NCBI GenBank assembly: GCA_038322995.1 | Contig: JBBQGM010000006.1 | Location: 1-64,000, forward strand | Length of the DNA stretch: 64,000 nt | Origin: QHXQ01 sp038322995 | Lineage (GTDB): Bacteria; Acidobacteriota; Blastocatellia; Pyrinomonadales; Pyrinomonadaceae | Direction: 5' to 3' | Shown here: positions 44,030 to 55,372 of the stretch, in pieces | Position numbering within the stretch: the stretch's first letter is position 1 | Layout: every line of letters begins with the position of its first letter | The notes under the pieces: generated by a model | Told to the model about the DNA's origin: nothing | Seen by the model: only the letters and a program-made list of their open reading frames with translations | Databases searched by the model: none | Translations under genes and position numbers: made by a program

Positions 44030-44977
44030 TCAATCGTTATTTTCCGCCGCCGCCAGCATGACGCGCGGGCGTAACTGCGCGCGGGCGGCGTCGTACACGG
44101 CGATGGCAAGGAGCGCGCCCGCCGGGTCGTACAATTTAACTTGCGCGCCGTCCGGCCATTGTGGCGCACCGCTTGGCACCGCCGCGCCGTGCCGGACGCG
44201 CCGCGCCGTGTCGGCCGTTAGATGCAGGCCGGGGAGTTCCGGGAGCGCCGCGTTGAGCGGCAGCAATGCTTCGGCCGCGCGCCCCGCTTCAGCCAACTCG
44301 TGCAAGCGGTCAAGCGTGTGCGCGCCCGTCAACCCGAATGCACCCGCGCGTGTGCGCCGGAGCGCGGTGAGATGTGCGCCCGTGCCGAGATTTGCGCCGA
44401 TTGATTCGGCCAGCGTGCGCACGTAAGTGCCCGCCGAGCAGACGACGCGCACGCGCAACGCGCACGTACCGTCGTCGTGCCGCGTGAGCAATGAGTCATC
44501 CGTCGCTAATGCGGCTAACTCATGCACGACGACGCGCACTGCCTTGCGCTCGACCTCGACGCCGCGCCGCGCCAGTTCATAGAGCTTGCGCCCCTGCACC
44601 TTTTTCGCCGAGTACATCGGCGGTACTTGCGCGATCTCGCCGCGCAAGGGCTGCAACGCCGCTTCAATCTTTTCCGCGCTCCAATCGGGACAAGGCGTGA
44701 TCGACTCGCCCTCCGCCAGTCGCGGCGTGCCCGTCAGGTCGCCCGTATCGGTCGCATAACCAAAGCGGATGGTCGCCTCATACTCTTTCTCCGCGCCCGC
44801 GAGAAACTGCGCGAGCCGCGTCGCGCGTCCGACAAGCAAGACGAGCACGCCGGTCGCGAACGGATCGAGCGTGCCCGTATGCCCGACTCTGCGCTCGCGC
44901 AAGACGCGCCGCACACGCGCCACCACGTCGTGCGAAGTCCAGTCCGCCGGCTTGTCTATAATGAGTATGCCGTCCAT
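44030..44977 (-). CDS. truB: tRNA pseudouridine-55 synthase
   Basis: The 315 residues match TruB: GILIIDKPADWTSHDVVARVRR, the catalytic Asp motif GHTGTLDPFATGVLVLLVGRATRL, YSAKKVQGRKLYELARRG and VVCSAGTYVRTLAESIGANLG. It modifies U55 in the T-loop of tRNAs. The length is typical. It diverges from recX across a 90-base gap carrying a small palindrome. Confidence 0.95.
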   Translation of the reverse strand: MDGILIIDKPADWTSHDVVARVRRVLRERRVGHTGTLDPFATGVLVLLVGRATRLAQFLAGAEKEYEATIRFGYATDTGDLTGTPRLAEGESITPCPDWSAEKIEAALQPLRGEIAQVPPMYSAKKVQGRKLYELARRGVEVERKAVRVVVHELAALATDDSLLTRHDDGTCALRVRVVCSAGTYVRTLAESIGANLGTGAHLTALRRTRAGAFGLTGAHTLDRLHELAEAGRAAEALLPLNAALPELPGLHLTADTARRVRHGAAVPSGAPQWPDGAQVKLYDPAGALLAIAVYDAARAQLRPRVMLAAAENND

Positions 44978-44986
44978 AAAGCTGAT

Positions 44987-45022
44987 CGCAAATTTGAAAT
45001 TTCAAAGCTCAAATTTCAAATC
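44987..45022. repeat. Intergenic palindrome, word family G (aatttgaaattt)
   Basis: The sequence aaatttgaaatttcaaagc and its near-complement ctcaaatttcaaatc form an AT-rich imperfect palindrome between the divergent truB and recX genes, where it may overlap both promoters. Confidence 0.55.
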
Positions 45023-45067
45023 TTTTACTCGTTTGCGCCCGCGCGCAGGTTAGAGTAATGATACAGC

Positions 45068-45631
45068 ATGCGCAGATCAACGCGACGAAAGCCGACGGAC
45101 ATCAATCAGGACACGATTGAGGCGAAACCCAAGCAGCCTATTGACCCGGAGCGCGCCCGCACACGCACTTTGCAACGCGCCGTCAAATTACTGGCCGCGA
45201 AACCGCGCTCGCTGGCGGAGTTGCGCGAGCGGTTGCTAGAAAAAGAGTGGGCAAACGAGGAGGCGGTCGAGGCCGCGCTGACGCGTTTGCAAGAGTATGG
45301 CTATCTCAACGACGAGCGGTTCGCGCTCGGCTACGCTTCGTATCGCGTCAAGCAAAAACCCGTCGGGCGGCAGCGGCTCGCGCGCGACTTGCAGATGAAG
45401 AAGGTTGACCGCGCCACGAGCGATCAGGCGCTCGACCTCGTCTATCAGGAGACGCCCGAAGCGGAGCTAGTTGACCGCGCAATCGAGAAACGCATCCGCC
45501 TACGCGGGCGGCCCACCACGCAGCAAGAAACGAAAAGCCTCTTCGACCACCTGCTCCGGCTCGGCTTCAGCTTTGATCTCATCATGGACAAAGTCCGCGC
45601 CGCGTCCGTCGCCAGCGACGAAGAGGAATAG
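45068..45631 (+). CDS. recX: RecX family regulatory protein
   Basis: The 187 residues contain the helical RecX repeats: LQRAVKLLAAKPRSLAELRERLLEKEW, AALTRLQEYGYLNDERFALGYASYRVKQKPVGRQRLARDL, and a third LVDRAIEKRIRLRGRP block. RecX binds RecA filaments and limits their growth. recA is not in the window. The N-terminal 25 residues are polar and variable. Confidence 0.92.
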   Translation: MRRSTRRKPTDINQDTIEAKPKQPIDPERARTRTLQRAVKLLAAKPRSLAELRERLLEKEWANEEAVEAALTRLQEYGYLNDERFALGYASYRVKQKPVGRQRLARDLQMKKVDRATSDQALDLVYQETPEAELVDRAIEKRIRLRGRPTTQQETKSLFDHLLRLGFSFDLIMDKVRAASVASDEEE

Positions 45632-45673
45632 GCAAAGCATTAAATCGAACCTGATAAGATCGGGCCACAAGCA

Positions 45674-45760
45674 AGATTTATCCACGAACCCACACGAAAC
45701 AAAACACTAACTTCTCTGGCCCTGCTTCGTGTTTGTTCGTGTGGATTCGTGGATAAATCT
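45674..45760. repeat. Intergenic palindrome, word family A, between recX and alaS
   Basis: The left arm is agatttatccacgaacccac plus acgaaacaaaacac. The right arm is ttcgtgtttgttcgtgtgga plus ttcgtggataaatct. The arms pair well over more than 30 bases, and the flank continues the symmetry with cacaagc on the left and gcttgtg on the right. The right flank tttttgcttctg is also seen behind the palindrome at 19.3 kb. Confidence 0.82.
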
Positions 45761-45876
45761 TTTTGCTTCTGGCTTGTGTCTTTGCGCCTTTGCGTGAGAC
45801 TTTCTTGCCCGTTTCGCCCGCCCGTCGCCTGCATGCTAAACTTTATCTTTCAGTTCAAGACAGGATTTGCAACATC

Positions 45877-48726
<2,850 letters not shown>

Positions 48727-48780
48727 GCTTGATTCTCACTTGAGCAATTTTGGGTCGGACTATTTAAGCCAGAGGGCATG

Positions 48781-48830
48781 GAGGCCGCACGGACGTTACA
48801 GGGAAAAACCTGTGGTCTCCGTGCGGCCTC
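48781..48830. terminator. Compound hairpin after alaS
   Basis: The outer stem gaggccgcacgga pairs with tccgtgcggcctc, and an inner acagg/cctgt stem closes on aaaaa. It separates the convergent alaS and peptidoglycan-binding genes and may end both transcripts. Confidence 0.75.
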
Positions 48831-48879
48831 TGTGCCTTCTATGGTTAAGCGTCTGTTGTTGGCGCACGCAAAGCGAAGG

Positions 48880-49248
48880 TCACATCGTGGCCTTCATCAT
48901 GTCTTTCTGCTTGTCTGTGAGCGGAATGCTCATCTTTTGCAGCGTGACGGCATTGAGCGTGCCGGTGACTTTCAGCCCTTCGGCCTCCTGATATTTCTTC
49001 AGGCCGGCGCGCGTGTCGGGGTTGAGTTTCCCGTCGGCGTCGCCACTGTAAAAGCTGCGCCCCTTGAGCAGGGTTTGCGCTTGCGTGATCTGATCTTTGC
49101 TGGCGCGAAAGATGGGGCCGCGTTTTTTGGTGGGCGCGGCGTTGGTGTTGGCCGCGCTTTTGGGCGCGGTGGAGTTGGCGTTTTGTCCGGCTACTGCACT
49201 GGCGAAAGCCAGAAGTAGCGCGAGGACAGTGACGACTGATCTCTTCAT
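48880..49248 (-). CDS. Exported peptidoglycan-binding-domain protein
   Basis: The 122 residues comprise a signal peptide (VVTVLALLLAFASAVAGQ), a low-complexity Asn/Ala/Thr linker, and one PG-binding helical domain (ITQAQTLLKGRSFYSGDADGKLNPDTRAGLKKYQEAEGL). No catalytic domain is attached, so it probably binds the cell wall or serves as a targeting module. The strong site aaggag decides the start. Confidence 0.88.
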   Translation of the reverse strand: MKRSVVTVLALLLAFASAVAGQNANSTAPKSAANTNAAPTKKRGPIFRASKDQITQAQTLLKGRSFYSGDADGKLNPDTRAGLKKYQEAEGLKVTGTLNAVTLQKMSIPLTDKQKDMMKATM

Positions 49249-49579
49249 CGTTAGCTCCTTCTATTGTTGGCGCGCTTTGTGAGGCGCGGTTAGTTGAACG
49301 GTGACGAGGCCGAGGCCCCTTGAGAATTTGAAGCGCATCTATCATACATGCCCTGTCAAGCCCCCTGCCGGCGGAACAAAGTAGTTGTGCCCATCAGCGG
49401 CCGCATGCTAGTGTGTAAATGCGCTCGTTGAACCGACGAACGCGCCCCGGACGGAATGCGCGAGCAGCATTCCAACTCATCCTCAACAAAACTTTCCATG
49501 TGCGGTTTGAGCCAGAGACGGCGCGAGCGTCGCAGGCGTGCGCCTGCGCTCGCCCCAAGGTTATCCGGTATAAATTAGG
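49249..49579. promoter_or_regulatory. Divergent intergenic region with leader hairpin
   Basis: About 330 bases lie between two divergent cell-wall genes. A long hairpin, gcgagcg(tc)gcaggcg-tg-cgcctgcgctcgc (about 49523-49553), lies 27 bases before the transglycosylase ATG and may affect its translation. Nothing else is recognisable. Confidence 0.4.
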
Positions 49580-50419
49580 ATGAAAAAACTTACCTTCTGC
49601 TTCAGTCTGAGTCTGCTACTGCTGGCAGGCGCGGCGACGGCCGCGCACGCGCAGAACCAGACGCGCTACGCTTACGACAACTTCGATTTTGTGGACGGCG
49701 TGCGCGTGGCAGCGCCCACCGCCCCCGCGCCGACACCACATAAGGTACGGCTGACGGCGATGCACCGCGCGGAGTTGAATCGGCTCAACGTGCCGATTGT
49801 GCAAGCCAGCATCGCGCCGGTGACGACAGTTCACTATGGCCCGAGTTTGAGCATGACGGCGAGCCAATCGCTCGACGGCTTCACGACCGGCAACACACAG
49901 GTGGACACACTGATCGCGGCGGCGGGTACGCGCAACGGCGTCGATCCCGTCTTGCTTTACGCGATCATGCACCGCGAGTCGTCCTTCAAGGCGGGCGCGA
50001 TCTCGCCGAAAGGTGCGCGGGGCTTGATGCAGTTGATGCCGGGCACGGCCGCGCGTTTCGGCGTGCGCAACATTTTCGACCCGGCCCAGAACGTCGAAGG
50101 CGGTGCGCGTTACGTGCGCTTCCTGCTCGATTATTTTGGCGGCGACGTGCGCCTCGCACTCGCGGGCTACAACGCGGGCGAGGGCGCGGTGAACAGATAC
50201 AACGGTGTCCCGCCTTATCGTGAGACGCAAGAATATGTGCGGCTGATCGGCGCGCGTTACGCCTTGATGCGCAACCCGCAGACGGCGCGCCTGGCCGCTC
50301 CGGTCACAAAGACACAAGCCGTCGCGCTCGCGGAGGCACAACCGGCGAGCCTCGTCTATGAACGCAACGTGTACGCCGTGCGGCTGCCCGACGGCAAGCT
50401 TTTGTTGTTGAGCCAGTGA
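49580..50419 (+). CDS. Lytic transglycosylase (SLT domain)
   Basis: This 279-residue exported protein has a signal peptide (FSLSLLLLAGAATAAHA), a variable Pro/Ala-rich segment, and a goose-lysozyme-like SLT domain (about 108-215): DPVLLYAIMHRESSFKAGAISPKGARGLMQLMPGTAARFGV, where Glu133 is the catalytic acid, then LALAGYNAGEGAVNRYNGVPPYRETQEYV. It cleaves peptidoglycan to anhydromuropeptides. The neighbouring peptidoglycan-binding gene diverges. A strong terminator follows. Confidence 0.92.
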   Translation: MKKLTFCFSLSLLLLAGAATAAHAQNQTRYAYDNFDFVDGVRVAAPTAPAPTPHKVRLTAMHRAELNRLNVPIVQASIAPVTTVHYGPSLSMTASQSLDGFTTGNTQVDTLIAAAGTRNGVDPVLLYAIMHRESSFKAGAISPKGARGLMQLMPGTAARFGVRNIFDPAQNVEGGARYVRFLLDYFGGDVRLALAGYNAGEGAVNRYNGVPPYRETQEYVRLIGARYALMRNPQTARLAAPVTKTQAVALAEAQPASLVYERNVYAVRLPDGKLLLLSQ

Positions 50420-50480
50420 GCGAGTGGGTAAAATGAATCGGCGCGCCGTTGACGGACGAGCGCAGGCCGGGGCTACTTTA

Positions 50481-50516
50481 ACAGGGGCGTTCATCGTGAG
50501 AGATGAGCGCCCCTGT
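50481..50516 (+). terminator. Intrinsic terminator of the transglycosylase gene
   Basis: The arm acaggggcgttcatc pairs with gatgagcgcccctgt (one G-T pair), followed by ttttc. It lies 61 bases after the stop. The first possible start of the next frame (50503) falls inside its right arm. Confidence 0.8.
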
Positions 50517-52110
50517 TTTCAGTTGCCCGCGCTTTCGGTATGATGCGGGTGCGGCCGTGCGCTGCCGGCGCAACCTAACGTCTCCGTTTGGTGTTTACTT
50601 GCACTTGCATTCCGCATCAGAGACCGAAGAGATCGATGGCGGGCCGCCGACAGGTGCGCAGCCTCGGCGCGCGCTCGTCTGCGTTGCCGCTGCGAGCGGA
50701 GTCAAACTGTGCGCGCGGCTCAAGCGCGCCGGCTACGAAGCGCAGAGCGCGTCGCCCGCCAGGTTCATCCGCGCCGCCCACGAGTTTGCGCCCGATGTCG
50801 CACTGCTCGAACTACCCGCCGGCCTGCCCACGCAAACGGACTTGGCCGGACTCGCGCTCGCCGCCCAACTGCGCGCCGACCCGACGACGCACGCGCTCCC
50901 GCTCGTTCTGCTGTTTCACACCGACGACGCGCCGCAACGCGCGGCCGCGCGCCAACTCGGCGCGGACGACTATTGCGCGCTCACCACGCCGCCCACCGAG
51001 TTGCAGGCACGGCTCGCGGCCTTGTTCTGGCGCAACGAGGCGGGCCGCCGCGCCGCCACGCTCGCCGCTGTCGCCGTCAGCGCGGAGATCGACGACTTCA
51101 TGCGCCTGCTCGAACAAGTCCGCGCCGACATCGCGGCCGGCACGAACGGCGCGCTTGCGCTCGTCGCCCACGCACCCAGTTCAGCGGATGAACAGGCCTC
51201 GCCGGCCCACGCCCTCTCTGCCGCGCACGAGTTCTTCAAACTCAACTTGCGCCGCCTCGACATGATCGCTTTCTACGGCCCGACGAGGTTCATCGCTTAT
51301 CTACCGCGCAAAGGGCCGGGCACGGCCAGCAGCACGCTCGCGCAGTTGCGCAACGAGTTCGTCGCCGCACATAGAGATGTGCGCCTACACTTCGGCTTAG
51401 TCACATTTCCGGCCGACGGGCGTGAGGTGGAGGCGCTCGTCGAGCGCGCGGAAGCGGCCCTGGCGGCCACACGCGGCGGGCAGGCAACATTGGCCACGGC
51501 GCTCGCCGCCGAGCCGTATGCAGTCGCAGCGCCGCAGCCTCATACAGTACATGAAGCGGGGGAACGCAGACGGGCGCGGGCGGTGCGCGAGTCGCAGCAG
51601 ACAGACTTGTTCGAGTCGTCGCCGCTGCTGGCGGCAGGTATGCAGTCCAGCGCGGCGCAGACGCTCGCGCAGACCGCGCTCGCCGCCGCCGCGCATGAAC
51701 GTGAATATCGTGCGCGCGGCACGCCCATGCCGCGCCGCCTCTTGCTGACAGTCTCCGATGCGGCCCGCATGGCGCAGGTCAACCTGCTGTTGCGCTCCGC
51801 CGGCTACGAAGTGCGCGCGGCCTCCGACGCGCATCAGGCGCTCAATCTTTTACGCATCGAACGACCCGACCTGCTCGTATTAGATTTCGACTTGCACGGG
51901 CTGGACGGCTTAGAGACTTTGCGGCGGCTACAGCAGCAGCACGACGGGCGGCTGCCGCTGCCCGTCGTGCTGCTGCTGCCGCCTGCGGCGCAACAGGCGG
52001 AAGTACGCGCCGCCGCCAGCCAACTCGGCGCACAGGGCTTCGTCAATCTGCCCTACGAACCGGCCGCGCTGCTCGCCGCCGTGCGCACGACCCGCAACGC
52101 AACGCGCTAG
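50503..52110 (+). CDS. Receiver - degenerate GGDEF-like - receiver signalling protein
   Basis: Up to 535 residues. A first receiver-like domain (about 56-170) lacks the phosphorylatable Asp (DVALLELPAG). A middle segment follows the GGDEF outline (RLDMIAFYGPTRFIAYLP, then LRNEFVAAHRDVRLHFGLVTFPADGREVEALVERAEAALAATRGGQ) but has GPTRF where GGDEF should be, so it is probably not a cyclase. The C-terminal receiver (about 415-530) keeps Asp in LLVLDFDLHGLDGLETL. The ATG at 50503 lies inside the preceding terminator, so the true start is probably an alternative codon downstream, such as the GTG of the AAVRCRR stretch. Confidence 0.7.
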   Translation: MSAPVFSCPRFRYDAGAAVRCRRNLTSPFGVYLHLHSASETEEIDGGPPTGAQPRRALVCVAAASGVKLCARLKRAGYEAQSASPARFIRAAHEFAPDVALLELPAGLPTQTDLAGLALAAQLRADPTTHALPLVLLFHTDDAPQRAAARQLGADDYCALTTPPTELQARLAALFWRNEAGRRAATLAAVAVSAEIDDFMRLLEQVRADIAAGTNGALALVAHAPSSADEQASPAHALSAAHEFFKLNLRRLDMIAFYGPTRFIAYLPRKGPGTASSTLAQLRNEFVAAHRDVRLHFGLVTFPADGREVEALVERAEAALAATRGGQATLATALAAEPYAVAAPQPHTVHEAGERRRARAVRESQQTDLFESSPLLAAGMQSSAAQTLAQTALAAAAHEREYRARGTPMPRRLLLTVSDAARMAQVNLLLRSAGYEVRAASDAHQALNLLRIERPDLLVLDFDLHGLDGLETLRRLQQQHDGRLPLPVVLLLPPAAQQAEVRAAASQLGAQGFVNLPYEPAALLAAVRTTRNATR

Positions 52111-52127
52111 GAGGAGTTGAGTTAACT

Positions 52128-52787
52128 ATGTACTGTGGCAACTGCGGCGCGGACATCCCGGCGCACCTGCGCTTCTGCACTACCTGTGGCGCGCCAACCG
52201 ACAACGAAGAGACGCGCGTGACCACGGAAGAGACGCGCGTCGCTGCGCCGCCGCGCCCGTTACTTGAACTCACAGACTGGCCGGCCAATAACGCGCTCCC
52301 GGCTGGCCTGTACCCGCCGCTGCAACGCACGGGCGATGACGAAGAGAACGTCATCTTCAGCGTGCGCCCGACCTTTCTATTCGTCGGCGTCGGCTATGCG
52401 CTCGCCGCGCTCGGCGCGCTCCTGCTGACCGTCCTGCTCGCGCTCTACGTCAAACAGTTGCCCGCCGTCTACGCGCTGCCCTTCGCGCTTCTGCTGTTGC
52501 TCATGCCCGCGTGGAAACATCTCAAACGTAATGCTCTCAAGTACACGCTGACCGACGCGAAGATCGAGCTTGACGAAGGCCTCTTCACGCGCCGCACGCG
52601 CAACATCCCCTTACGCAACATACAGGACGTGACCGTCGCCGCCTCGCTGCCCCAACGCATGCTCGGCTTCGGCAATCTGTTGATCGATAATGCGAGCGAA
52701 CTGGGCGGCACGACCACAATGCAAAACATCCCCAAGCCCCGCCGCCACGCCGAACTCATCCTGCGCGAACTCCGGCGCTGGCACTGA
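52128..52787 (+). CDS. Zinc-ribbon and bacterial PH-domain membrane protein
   Basis: The 219 residues start with a zinc ribbon (MYCGNCGADIPAHLRFCTTCG), a short linker with the duplicated EETRV unit, two membrane segments (FLFVGVGYALAALGALLLTVLLALYV and LPFALLLLLMPAW) and a YdbS/bPH2 domain (YTLTDAKIELDEGLFTRRTRNIPLRNIQDVTVAASLPQRMLGFGNLLIDNA). The function of bPH2 proteins is not established. The start has a good site (ggagg). It follows the receiver protein by 17 bases, suggesting co-transcription. Confidence 0.88.
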   Translation: MYCGNCGADIPAHLRFCTTCGAPTDNEETRVTTEETRVAAPPRPLLELTDWPANNALPAGLYPPLQRTGDDEENVIFSVRPTFLFVGVGYALAALGALLLTVLLALYVKQLPAVYALPFALLLLLMPAWKHLKRNALKYTLTDAKIELDEGLFTRRTRNIPLRNIQDVTVAASLPQRMLGFGNLLIDNASELGGTTTMQNIPKPRRHAELILRELRRWH

Positions 52788-52891
52788 CGCGCCCGACCCG
52801 CTAAAATCTTCTGGAACCACTTCGCTGCCGCCGACATCAAACCCCTTGTTGCTGACCGTGTGGTCTGCCTATTCAACGACCGAGGAAATTT

Positions 52892-53704
52892 ATGCGCGTC
52901 TCATGTCTCGCCAGACTGTTTTTCGCTTGCACACTCCTGTTATCGCTTGCTGTTTCAGCCTCTGCTATTGGCACATCTGCTCAGGCGGCCCCGGAAATCT
53001 CCGGACGCAATACAGCCGTAACCGTAGATAACGGCGCACGCGAAATACCTGTACTCAGCAAGCACTTACCTGAATGGGAGAGAGTGCAGAAAGAAGCCGT
53101 TTATGCGCTCAACTTAGCAAAGTTGCAAGCGGCAGTGCGCAATCAGCCCGTGCTGGATGTGGTTTCATTTGCTGGCGGGGCGGAAGCAGTGACAGCGAAG
53201 TACGAGCAAGGGCAACTCGTCATCGTCGAATTTCAAACGCCGCAACTGGCCAGCGACACGGACGGGCGCGTCGGCCAACGCATTACGGAATTACGCGCGG
53301 CCGGTCAACCCGTGCCGGCGGCGTACCGACGCGTGGGCAACTACGCGGTCTTCGTCTTCGACGCACCGAACGAACAGGCGGCGAATGCGCTGCTTGCGCA
53401 GGTGCATTATGAAAAGGTCGTACAGTGGCTCGGCGAAGACCCGCACCGGAATGAGCGCGCGAATAGATACTGGCTGAACATGTCGGGCAGTATCATCCTT
53501 AACACGGTCAAGGCGACGGGCCTCGCGATCTTGGTATGTTTGGGCCTCGGCGGACTCTTCGGTGGGGCCGTCTTCATGCGCCGGCGCGCGCAAACCGCGC
53601 TCAACGAGCAATACTCGGACGCAGGCGGCATGATGCGCCTAAATTTAGATAACTTCGCCGCACCAACGACCCAAGTCGCCGCCTTGCCACCGCACAAAGA
53701 GTAA
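52892..53704 (+). CDS. Exported protein with C-terminal membrane anchor, unknown function
   Basis: The 270 residues comprise a signal peptide (FFACTLLLSLAVSASA), a soluble periplasmic domain (about 35-205), and a C-terminal membrane segment (TVKATGLAILVCLGLGGLFGGAVFM) followed by a basic RRRAQT turn, giving an N-out, C-in topology. I do not recognise the family. The domain contains paired strands (AVTAKYEQGQLVIVEFQT; VGNYAVFVFDAPNEQAANALL). It starts at ATG 52892 with an aggaa site. Confidence 0.7.
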   Translation: MRVSCLARLFFACTLLLSLAVSASAIGTSAQAAPEISGRNTAVTVDNGAREIPVLSKHLPEWERVQKEAVYALNLAKLQAAVRNQPVLDVVSFAGGAEAVTAKYEQGQLVIVEFQTPQLASDTDGRVGQRITELRAAGQPVPAAYRRVGNYAVFVFDAPNEQAANALLAQVHYEKVVQWLGEDPHRNERANRYWLNMSGSIILNTVKATGLAILVCLGLGGLFGGAVFMRRRAQTALNEQYSDAGGMMRLNLDNFAAPTTQVAALPPHKE

Positions 53705-53720
53705 GCAAACGAGACAAAAA

Positions 53721-53752
53721 AGCACGCTGAAGTGTGTCACCTCAGCGCGCTT
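53721..53752 (+). terminator. Terminator-like hairpin
   Basis: The arm agcacgctga pairs with tcagcgcgct apart from one A-C mismatch, and ttctgtt follows. It lies 17 bases after the preceding stop. Confidence 0.6.
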
Positions 53753-54298
53753 TCTGTTGCCCCGTGCTTGAAACTTGTTTAGCTACTACCGCAAAAAAAA
53801 ACATTTGCGGGTTGCTGATTTACCTGCGAGGCTCCCCCAAGCCTATACAGATGATAATCAGCAACCCGACAATTGTATTGCTCTTTGACAGCTTGCCCGC
53901 GCGCGACCCCGTTCCCCCGAAAGAGTCGCTGCCGACTGTCGCAAGTGAAGACCTCCCCCAAAGTCTTCGCTCACTGCCGCCTCCGAGCCTGACCCGATAA
54001 TGCTATCTACCCTTTGTCAATTTTAACTGACCATCCCTTGAGCAATGAGCATGCCATATCTTGGCCGTACTTTATCAAGTATCACTCAAGCACCATCGCC
54101 GGCAATAATGACGCGCGCAAGATTTGTTTGCCTGCAAATTAGTTACGGCCAGAGACAAATCTAAAGGTTGATCATATCCAGCAATATCGTATTTTTTTAA
54201 TACTAAGCAACAGTACATTTGTATGATTTGCATGCTCGGCTCGCTCACAATTCAACCACCTTGTTAAATTGTGCAGTTTCCTGTGCGTCAATCACAGC
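53753..54298. other. AT-rich intergenic region with inverted repeat
   Basis: About 545 bases, much richer in A and T than the surroundings. The sequence cgggttgctgatt (about 53809) and its complement aatcagcaacccg (about 53861) could form a long-range stem. An open frame at 53734-54000 has unlikely composition and no site. There is no recognisable element. It might be the remnant of a mobile element. Confidence 0.4.
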
Positions 54299-55360
54299 TC
54301 AAACTCTGGCCAACTCGAATGATGTGCGTATCTCGCCGACAAGATCACCGCGATGGTTGCGCACGTCGAAGCGCGCATAAGGCGCAAGCGCAACCTGTGC
54401 CTGCTCATCCAGCACGCCGAGCTGGCGCAATGATTCAATGACGACGGTCGGGCGGGCGCGCAAATTCTCGCCGTCCTCGATCTTGAGCGCCAGACCCAAA
54501 CCCTCCGGCCAACGCGCCGACGGCCGCACGCCTACCGTGTAGACGCCTTCCGCGCCGACCTTCGAGACGACTGCACCTTTCGTTGCCCGCATCAACTCCG
54601 TGTCCAGCCGCTCCGTCGTACCGCCGACCAATTCCGGGTGCGCCGTCATCGCCCGCACAATCCACGCGCAAGCTTGGCGCACGTCTGCATCGAACTTACC
54701 GGGCGGCGCAACCAGACGCGCATACATCAGCGCCATCGCCCGCACCGGCATGCCGAAGACCGGCACGCCGCAACCGTCCACCCCAATCGCGATCTCGGCC
54801 AATGGGAGACCGGCGAACTGCGCGACCGCGTGCGCGATTGCTTGCTGCACGGGATTGTCTAGCTCATCGTAGGTTGCCGTCGGCGCACCGAGGTGCAGGG
54901 CAAGCGCGAGTAGTCCCGCGTGCTTACCCGAACAGTTGTTCTGCAAGACGCGAAACGGCGTGCCGCGCTCGCGCATCACTAACGCAACCTCACGGCTGAA
55001 CGGTTCATGCACGCCGCACTTCAGCGCGCTCTCGTCCAAGCCGATCTTACGCAGCATGCCGGCAACGGTCGCCTCATGCACCGGTTCGCCGCTATGCGAG
55101 CCGCACGCGATGGCGACCTCTTCGTCCGTGAAGCCGAAGCGCGCGGCCGCGCCCGACGCAACGAGCGGCATGCCCTGAAACGGCTTCGCGGACGAGCGCA
55201 GGAACGTGACCATCTCCGGCGCGCCCAATTGTGCGACGATTGTCCCGGCCGGCTCGACTGCGACGACGTGCCCGCGATGACGCGACTCCACGATGCCGCC
55301 CCGTCGCACTTCGACGAGCGCCGCCGGCAAAGGGCTTTGACTCTGTTGTGCTTGGCTCAT
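54299..55360 (-). CDS. L-asparaginase II (thermolabile, Rhizobium type)
   Basis: The 353 residues match PF06089-type asparaginase: LRSSAKPFQGMPLVASGAA, ACGSHSGEPVHEATVAGML, the conserved NNCSGKHAGLLALALHLG, and VDGCGVPVFGMPVRAMALMYA. This family hydrolyses asparagine to aspartate and ammonia, and is unrelated to E. coli type I/II asparaginases. It is the last gene of a close minus-strand cluster, 12 bases after the GrdB-like gene. Confidence 0.92.
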   Translation of the reverse strand: MSQAQQSQSPLPAALVEVRRGGIVESRHRGHVVAVEPAGTIVAQLGAPEMVTFLRSSAKPFQGMPLVASGAAARFGFTDEEVAIACGSHSGEPVHEATVAGMLRKIGLDESALKCGVHEPFSREVALVMRERGTPFRVLQNNCSGKHAGLLALALHLGAPTATYDELDNPVQQAIAHAVAQFAGLPLAEIAIGVDGCGVPVFGMPVRAMALMYARLVAPPGKFDADVRQACAWIVRAMTAHPELVGGTTERLDTELMRATKGAVVSKVGAEGVYTVGVRPSARWPEGLGLALKIEDGENLRARPTVVIESLRQLGVLDEQAQVALAPYARFDVRNHRGDLVGEIRTSFELARV

Positions 55361-55372
55361 CTGCTCACAAAA

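Noticed and set aside
43779..44426. 215-residue frame across the prkA-truB gap
   Set aside because: Runs antisense through truB and has Cys/Arg-rich random composition.
53734..54000. Possible 88-residue gene in the AT-rich gap
   Set aside because: Pro/Ser-rich composition, no ribosome-binding site, starts inside a terminator hairpin.
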